A stretch of DNA of 9,481 nucleotides from Pseudoluteimonas sp044226035 (GTDB taxonomy: Bacteria > Pseudomonadota > Gammaproteobacteria > Xanthomonadales > Xanthomonadaceae): NCBI GenBank assembly GCA_044226035.1, contig JBGAHT010000076.1, positions 1 through 9,481 of the forward strand, written 5' to 3'. Shown here one piece after another: positions 5,804-9,481 of the stretch. The position numbers were made by a program, and so were the translations under genes. Below the pieces are notes generated by a model that was not told where the DNA came from, searched no databases, and was given only the letters and a program-made list of their open reading frames with translations. Each line of letters begins with the position of its first letter. Within the stretch, counting starts at the first letter, position 1.

Positions 5804-7048
5804 TCAGTTCGGAATGAAGGTGACCGTCGCCACGTAGATGCCGTCTTCGCTGCCGAACCTGGTGACGAAGTCGCCGAACCGCAGCTTCAGGTCGTTGACG
5901 CCGACGTTCAACGTGACGTTCTCGAACGCCAGGCTCTGGATCGGCGTGCCGGGCCTGGCCGGCGTCGGGTTCGGGCGCCCGGGATTGGCTTCGGTCGTGC
6001 GCACGGGCCCCGCCGGGCACCAGTTCCGCGGATTGCGCGGATTGCCGCCGGTCGTGTTGCGGTTGATGCCCGGGTTCCACGGGTTGATCGTGGACGTTGC
6101 GAAGGAATCGCAATCGGCCTGGGTGCTGAACGCGGCACCGACCTGCGCGCCGTTGATCTCGAGCGTGTTGCCGGTGTGGAACCCGTACTCGGTGTTGCCG
6201 TGGGTGGTGACCACGACCTGCACGGTGCCGGTGACGGTGGCCGATCCATTGCCGGGGTCCGGCACGTCGATGGCGCCCGGGAGGTAGCGCGAGCCGCCGT
6301 CGACGACGACCGGCAGCAGGATCGCCGGGACCGCCTGGCGGGCGGCCGGAACGACGGCCGGCCGCGACGAGATCAGGTCGAGCGAATAGTAGAAGCCGGT
6401 GTTGGCGTAGATCACCTGCGCATCGTGGGTCGGCAAGCCGGGGGGATAAGGCGCGGTCGGGATGGTGGGCACCATCTGCCCGCTGCTGTCCCAGCACGGG
6501 TTGTAGGTCCCGGGGGAATTCGCGTAGGTCGGGTTGGAACCGCCCTTGATCCCGATCCAGATGTCCTGCGTCCTGCTGGCGAGGTAGGGCGCGAACCGGC
6601 TGATGCTCATGTACGGCGACACGTAGGTCGGGCTCGGGCTGTCGTAGGTGTTGAACGGCGAGATGAAGCGCGTCATCTCGACCGCCAGGTCCAGGTCGTT
6701 CGCGGTCGGGGTCACGCCGACCGGCATCGCGATGTAGGCCAGGGCCTCGATGCGGTCGAAGGCGTCGCAGCCGCCGTAATAGGTCAGCTTCGCGTTCAAG
6801 GTCTGGCCGAGCTGGCGCTTCTGCGCGCTGCTCAGCTTGACCAGGGTGTACCAGGTGTCCCCGGCATCGTCGAGCAAGGCGAGCTGCCCGGGCGGGGGCA
6901 CGTAGTTCGGCGGCAATCCGCCGCCGTAGATCCCGAATTGCGGCGCGTGGTCGAGCACGGTCAGGGTCGCGGCGCCCGCGACCGGCACCGCGCATGCCGC
7001 GGCGAAGAACGACAGGGACAACATCCCGAGGGAACGGGCAATGCTCAT
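5804..7048 (-). CDS. Secreted peptide-N-glycosidase F-like protein
   Basis: The 414-residue protein starts with a signal peptide (about 1-26, cleavage likely after VAGA); AAAC ending at C19 makes a lipoprotein a weaker alternative. It resembles PNGase F, the two-jelly-roll amidase that removes N-glycans from glycoproteins. GGCDAFDRIEALAYIAMP and EMTRFISPF (92-132) match CDEWDRYANVYV and EIGRFITPY of the first domain. NTEYGFHTGNTLEING (285-300) followed by C313 and NWCPAG (342-347) matches AEWCFRTHTIAINN, the C231-C252 disulfide and GWCPG of the second. The catalytic Asp60 and Glu206 appear as D98 and E287. The third acidic residue, Glu118, has no obvious acidic counterpart near DIWIGIKGG (162-170). 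Comparison is by memory, so enzyme activity is uncertain. The ATG at 7048 has GGAGG at 7055-7059, 6 nt away; the frame stays open to 7180 but that extension lacks a ribosome site. A proline-rich linker lies at 355-368. Confidence 0.8.
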   Translation of the reverse strand: MSIARSLGMLSLSFFAAACAVPVAGAATLTVLDHAPQFGIYGGGLPPNYVPPPGQLALLDDAGDTWYTLVKLSSAQKRQLGQTLNAKLTYYGGCDAFDRIEALAYIAMPVGVTPTANDLDLAVEMTRFISPFNTYDSPSPTYVSPYMSISRFAPYLASRTQDIWIGIKGGSNPTYANSPGTYNPCWDSSGQMVPTIPTAPYPPGLPTHDAQVIYANTGFYYSLDLISSRPAVVPAARQAVPAILLPVVVDGGSRYLPGAIDVPDPGNGSATVTGTVQVVVTTHGNTEYGFHTGNTLEINGAQVGAAFSTQADCDSFATSTINPWNPGINRNTTGGNPRNPRNWCPAGPVRTTEANPGRPNPTPARPGTPIQSLAFENVTLNVGVNDLKLRFGDFVTRFGSEDGIYVATVTFIPN

Positions 7049-7225
7049 GGCGCACCTCCGATCGTTGCGATGGACGACGGGGATGCGATCAGCGCGACTT
7101 CCGGGTCCAGCCATGCGCTTGCCGGCGTGGCCCTGCTTCGTCGATGATTTTTTCGGTGCCCGGCTGGACGCGAACGACACCGGCAGGCGCGCTACCCCGC
7201 CCGAATCCTAAACCGGAACCGTGCC
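7049..7225. other. Divergent intergenic region, PNGase F-like gene / thiD
   Basis: These 177 nt lie between two diverging starts and must hold both promoters. Only the ribosome sites are clear: GGAGG on the minus strand at 7055-7059 and GGAA at 7215-7218 for thiD. A T6 run at 7147-7152 is the most AT-rich point. I see no convincing -35/-10 pair and no THI-box-like fold, so thiamine riboswitch control of thiD is not supported here. Confidence 0.5.
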
Positions 7226-8071
<846 letters not shown>

Positions 8072-8076
8072 TGCGC

Positions 8077-8111
8077 ATCGGGCCAGTTCGGTTCGCCCGA
8101 CCTGGCCCGAT
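8077..8111. terminator. Strong hairpin, probable bidirectional terminator
   Basis: ATCGGGCCAG (8077-8086) pairs perfectly with CTGGCCCGAT (8102-8111). After one mismatch the stem continues with TCGG/CCGA (8088-8091 and 8097-8100) around a 5-nt loop. It starts 5 nt after the thiD stop and lies about 37 nt beyond the stop of the convergent esterase gene. A pyrimidine tract (8111-8120) follows on the thiD side, though not a pure U-run. Confidence 0.6.
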
Positions 8112-8147
8112 TCCCTCCCCTGGCGGAGACGCGTTACCGCGTTGACC

Positions 8148-9086
8148 TCAGCGCAAGGTCCCGTTGTACAACGCGGCCATGAACGCGCTCACTTGCGTGG
8201 TGTAGCTGGAAGGCAGGCCGAGGTTGTTGTTGATGTCGCCGTGATTCAAGTTCTGCGACAGCACCAGCGCATTCGTCCCGTAGCCCAGCGCCTGGTCCAC
8301 GAACGCCTGAGCCCAGGCGCAGGAGTAGTCCTCCTGCGACGAGCATACGGCCAGGAAGGGCGCGATGCGTGCCTTCATCTGCGCCATCGGCGACGCGGCG
8401 GTCCACAGTTTCGGATCGCTGCCGAAAGCGTCGTCGAAGATGCTCTGGTGGTAGGGGTTGTTCATCATCGACACGACATCGTAGGCCGCGCTGTCCAGCG
8501 CCACGGTGCCCAGCCACGGCAGCGGACGCACGCTCGCCGGCGTCGATTGCACCACCGCCGGGGACGAGGCCACCAGCGAAACCAGGTGCGCGCCGGCGGA
8601 GAAACCCATCAGCACGAACTTGTTCGGGTCCCCGCCCCATTCGGTGGCGTGCCGCTGCGCGTAGCCGAGCGCCAGCGCCACGCTCTGCGCCTCCTGCAGG
8701 GCATTGACCTTGGGCACCAGCGGATAGTTGATCGAGATGAAGATGGTGCCCGGCGGCACCCAGTTCTGCACCTTGTTCAGCACCACCGGGGTGTCCATCT
8801 TGTCGCCCTGGTACCAGCCGCCGCCATGGACCATCAGGATCACGGGCGCCTTGTACGCGCCGCCGGCGGGCATGTAGACATCCAGCTTCTGCAGGGGATC
8901 GCTGCCATATGCGATGTTGAGCTTGAAACACATGTTCCCCGGCATCGGGTTGTTGGAGCTTCCGCCCGGCGGATTGCAGAAACTGGTCGGCGTGCCCTTC
9001 GGCGGCGGCGCCGGGCGGGCATGGCCGGTGGACCAGGCGAGCATCGCCATCAGGGCGAACGCGAACTTCATGTGCAGGGAATCCAT
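8148..9086 (-). CDS. Secreted alpha/beta-hydrolase esterase (HSL/BD-FAE-like)
   Basis: The 312-residue protein has a signal peptide (hydrophobic run about 7-18, cleavage likely after GHA at 23) and then an alpha/beta-hydrolase fold. VHGGGWYQGD (86-95) is the oxyanion-hole motif of the hormone-sensitive-lipase/carboxylesterase group. GFSAGAH (161-167) is the nucleophile elbow with Ser163. D253 in SSQEDYSC and H282 in NHGDINNN are in the right places to complete the triad. Four cysteines outside the leader, C37, C53, C248 and C256, could form two disulfides, fitting an exported protein. It probably cleaves an ester in the periplasm or outside the cell; the substrate is unknown. Two starts are possible: ATG at 9086, or ATG at 9071 (MKFAFALMAM...), which looks more like a normal leader. 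Neither has a strong ribosome site. It stands alone, convergent with thiD. Confidence 0.88.
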   Translation of the reverse strand: MDSLHMKFAFALMAMLAWSTGHARPAPPPKGTPTSFCNPPGGSSNNPMPGNMCFKLNIAYGSDPLQKLDVYMPAGGAYKAPVILMVHGGGWYQGDKMDTPVVLNKVQNWVPPGTIFISINYPLVPKVNALQEAQSVALALGYAQRHATEWGGDPNKFVLMGFSAGAHLVSLVASSPAVVQSTPASVRPLPWLGTVALDSAAYDVVSMMNNPYHQSIFDDAFGSDPKLWTAASPMAQMKARIAPFLAVCSSQEDYSCAWAQAFVDQALGYGTNALVLSQNLNHGDINNNLGLPSSYTTQVSAFMAALYNGTLR

Positions 9087-9352
9087 GGCTTCTGTTTATC
9101 CGCACGGGCAGGGGGGGCCGCGCATGGCGCAATCCTAGGAACGTGCCCGGCAAGCAACCGGGATTCAGCGCACAGATCGGTCGACATATCCGGTTACATG
9201 GGGGGTCGGAGTGAGAAGCGACGCACAGAATCGCAATTTGGGGCCCGGATCGCCCGCGCGGGCCATCGCGCCACGGCCCCGGCCACCCTCGACCGCGCAT
9301 GGGCCGGAACCGCGGTTCCATTCCGCTTGCGCCAGCCCGGAGGACAGCACTG
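9087..9352. other. Gene-free divergent region between the esterase and the next hydrolase gene
   Basis: These 266 nt carry no open frame that looks coding; the frames crossing it are low-complexity and rich in Arg, Pro and Ala. It must contain the promoter for the leftward esterase gene and probably for the rightward gene at 9353. Visible structure includes two perfect palindromes, GCCCGCGCGGGC (9252-9263) and GGAACCGCGGTTCC (9306-9319), and a small hairpin CCCGG/CCGGG (9146-9162). No promoter pair stands out. Confidence 0.5.
9306..9319. promoter_or_regulatory. Perfect 14-bp palindrome, possible operator
   Basis: GGAACCGCGGTTCC is a perfect palindrome whose right edge is 33 nt before the ATG at 9353. 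The position suits an operator for a dimeric repressor acting on the downstream hydrolase gene, but no promoter is recognisable beside it and no regulator gene is in view. In very GC-rich DNA such palindromes can occur by chance. Confidence 0.3.
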
Positions 9353-9481
9353 ATGCATGCGCGGGAACTGCCGGTCGCCCCCGGCGACGGCCCTGAGGCC
9401 GCGCTGCTCGCGCGCATCCCCGCAGCGCCGCGCGCCGCGGTGCTGTGGTTGCCGGCGCTGGGCGTGGCGGCCCGGCACTAC
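9353..9481 (+). CDS. Alpha/beta hydrolase, N-terminal fragment (runs off the window)
   Basis: An ATG at 9353 with a strong ribosome site, GGAGGA at 9339-9344 (8-nt spacing), opens a frame that continues to the right edge, giving 43 residues. After a variable lead of about 28 residues, the sequence AAVLWLPALGVAARHY looks like the first core strand and oxyanion turn of an alpha/beta hydrolase (compare LPAMGVPARYY in COG4757-type predicted hydrolases, from memory). The nucleophile region is beyond the window, so substrate and subfamily are unknown. It reads away from the esterase gene. The strong ribosome site makes it a real gene despite the short view. Confidence 0.65.
   Translation, partial: MHARELPVAPGDGPEAALLARIPAAPRAAVLWLPALGVAARHY

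Noticed and set aside
5786..7147. Plus-strand 453-codon open frame opposite the PNGase F-like gene
   Set aside because: The product is arginine-, glycine- and valine-rich without domains, while the opposite strand has a signal peptide, a ribosome site and PNGase F-like motifs.
7049..7225. Thiamine pyrophosphate riboswitch upstream of thiD
   Set aside because: I could not find the conserved THI-box segments (CUGAGA and ACCUGAUCU-like) in this gap.
9165..9478. Short open frames on both strands at the right end
   Set aside because: They are low-complexity and lack ribosome sites. The frame at 9353 with a strong ribosome site and a hydrolase-like core explains the region better.

Overview
The window is dense, very GC-rich bacterial DNA. 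Strong third-position G/C bias leaves long spurious open frames opposite most real genes. The best guess for the source is a gammaproteobacterium of the Xanthomonadaceae/Lysobacteraceae (Lysobacter, Luteimonas or a relative). The reasons are the order dapA-bamC next to divergent gcvR-bcp-phoH, the wording of the GcvR, DapA and BCP proteins, and a GTAG-headed REP pair of the Stenotrophomonas type. This placement rests on recall, not on a search.

Layout. Positions 1-254 hold the end of an Hsp15/HslR RNA-binding protein. Positions 346-669 hold a 7Fe ferredoxin (fdxA). A double hairpin (677-734) separates fdxA from the convergent operon dapA-bamC, which runs leftward from 2179 to 755. Around 2243-2279, overlapping back-to-back promoter-like elements appear to serve dapA (leftward) and gcvR (rightward, 2339-2917). 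A 31-nt-arm inverted repeat (2927-3007) lies between gcvR and the peroxiredoxin bcp (3016-3501). A second repeat family (3517-3627) precedes phoH (3665-5062), which is closely followed by a YoaK-family membrane protein gene (5069-5749). Convergent to these is a secreted protein related to peptide-N-glycosidase F (7048-5804). It is divergent from thiD (7226-8071). A strong shared hairpin separates thiD from a convergent secreted alpha/beta-hydrolase esterase gene (9086-8148). After a 266-nt gene-free stretch, the first 43 codons of another alpha/beta hydrolase begin at 9353 and run off the end.

Most genes are housekeeping: lysine and cell-wall precursor synthesis with outer-membrane assembly (dapA-bamC), glycine-cleavage control (gcvR), peroxide defence (bcp), RNA metabolism (phoH, hslR) and thiamine synthesis (thiD). 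The accessory-looking part is 5.8-9.1 kb, with two exported enzymes, one PNGase F-like and one esterase-like. I see no tRNA, rRNA, CRISPR array, insertion sequence, prophage or toxin-antitoxin module. I found no convincing novel multi-gene system. The most notable items are the PNGase F-like protein, the peroxiredoxin lacking its expected resolving cysteine, and three different families of intergenic inverted repeats.
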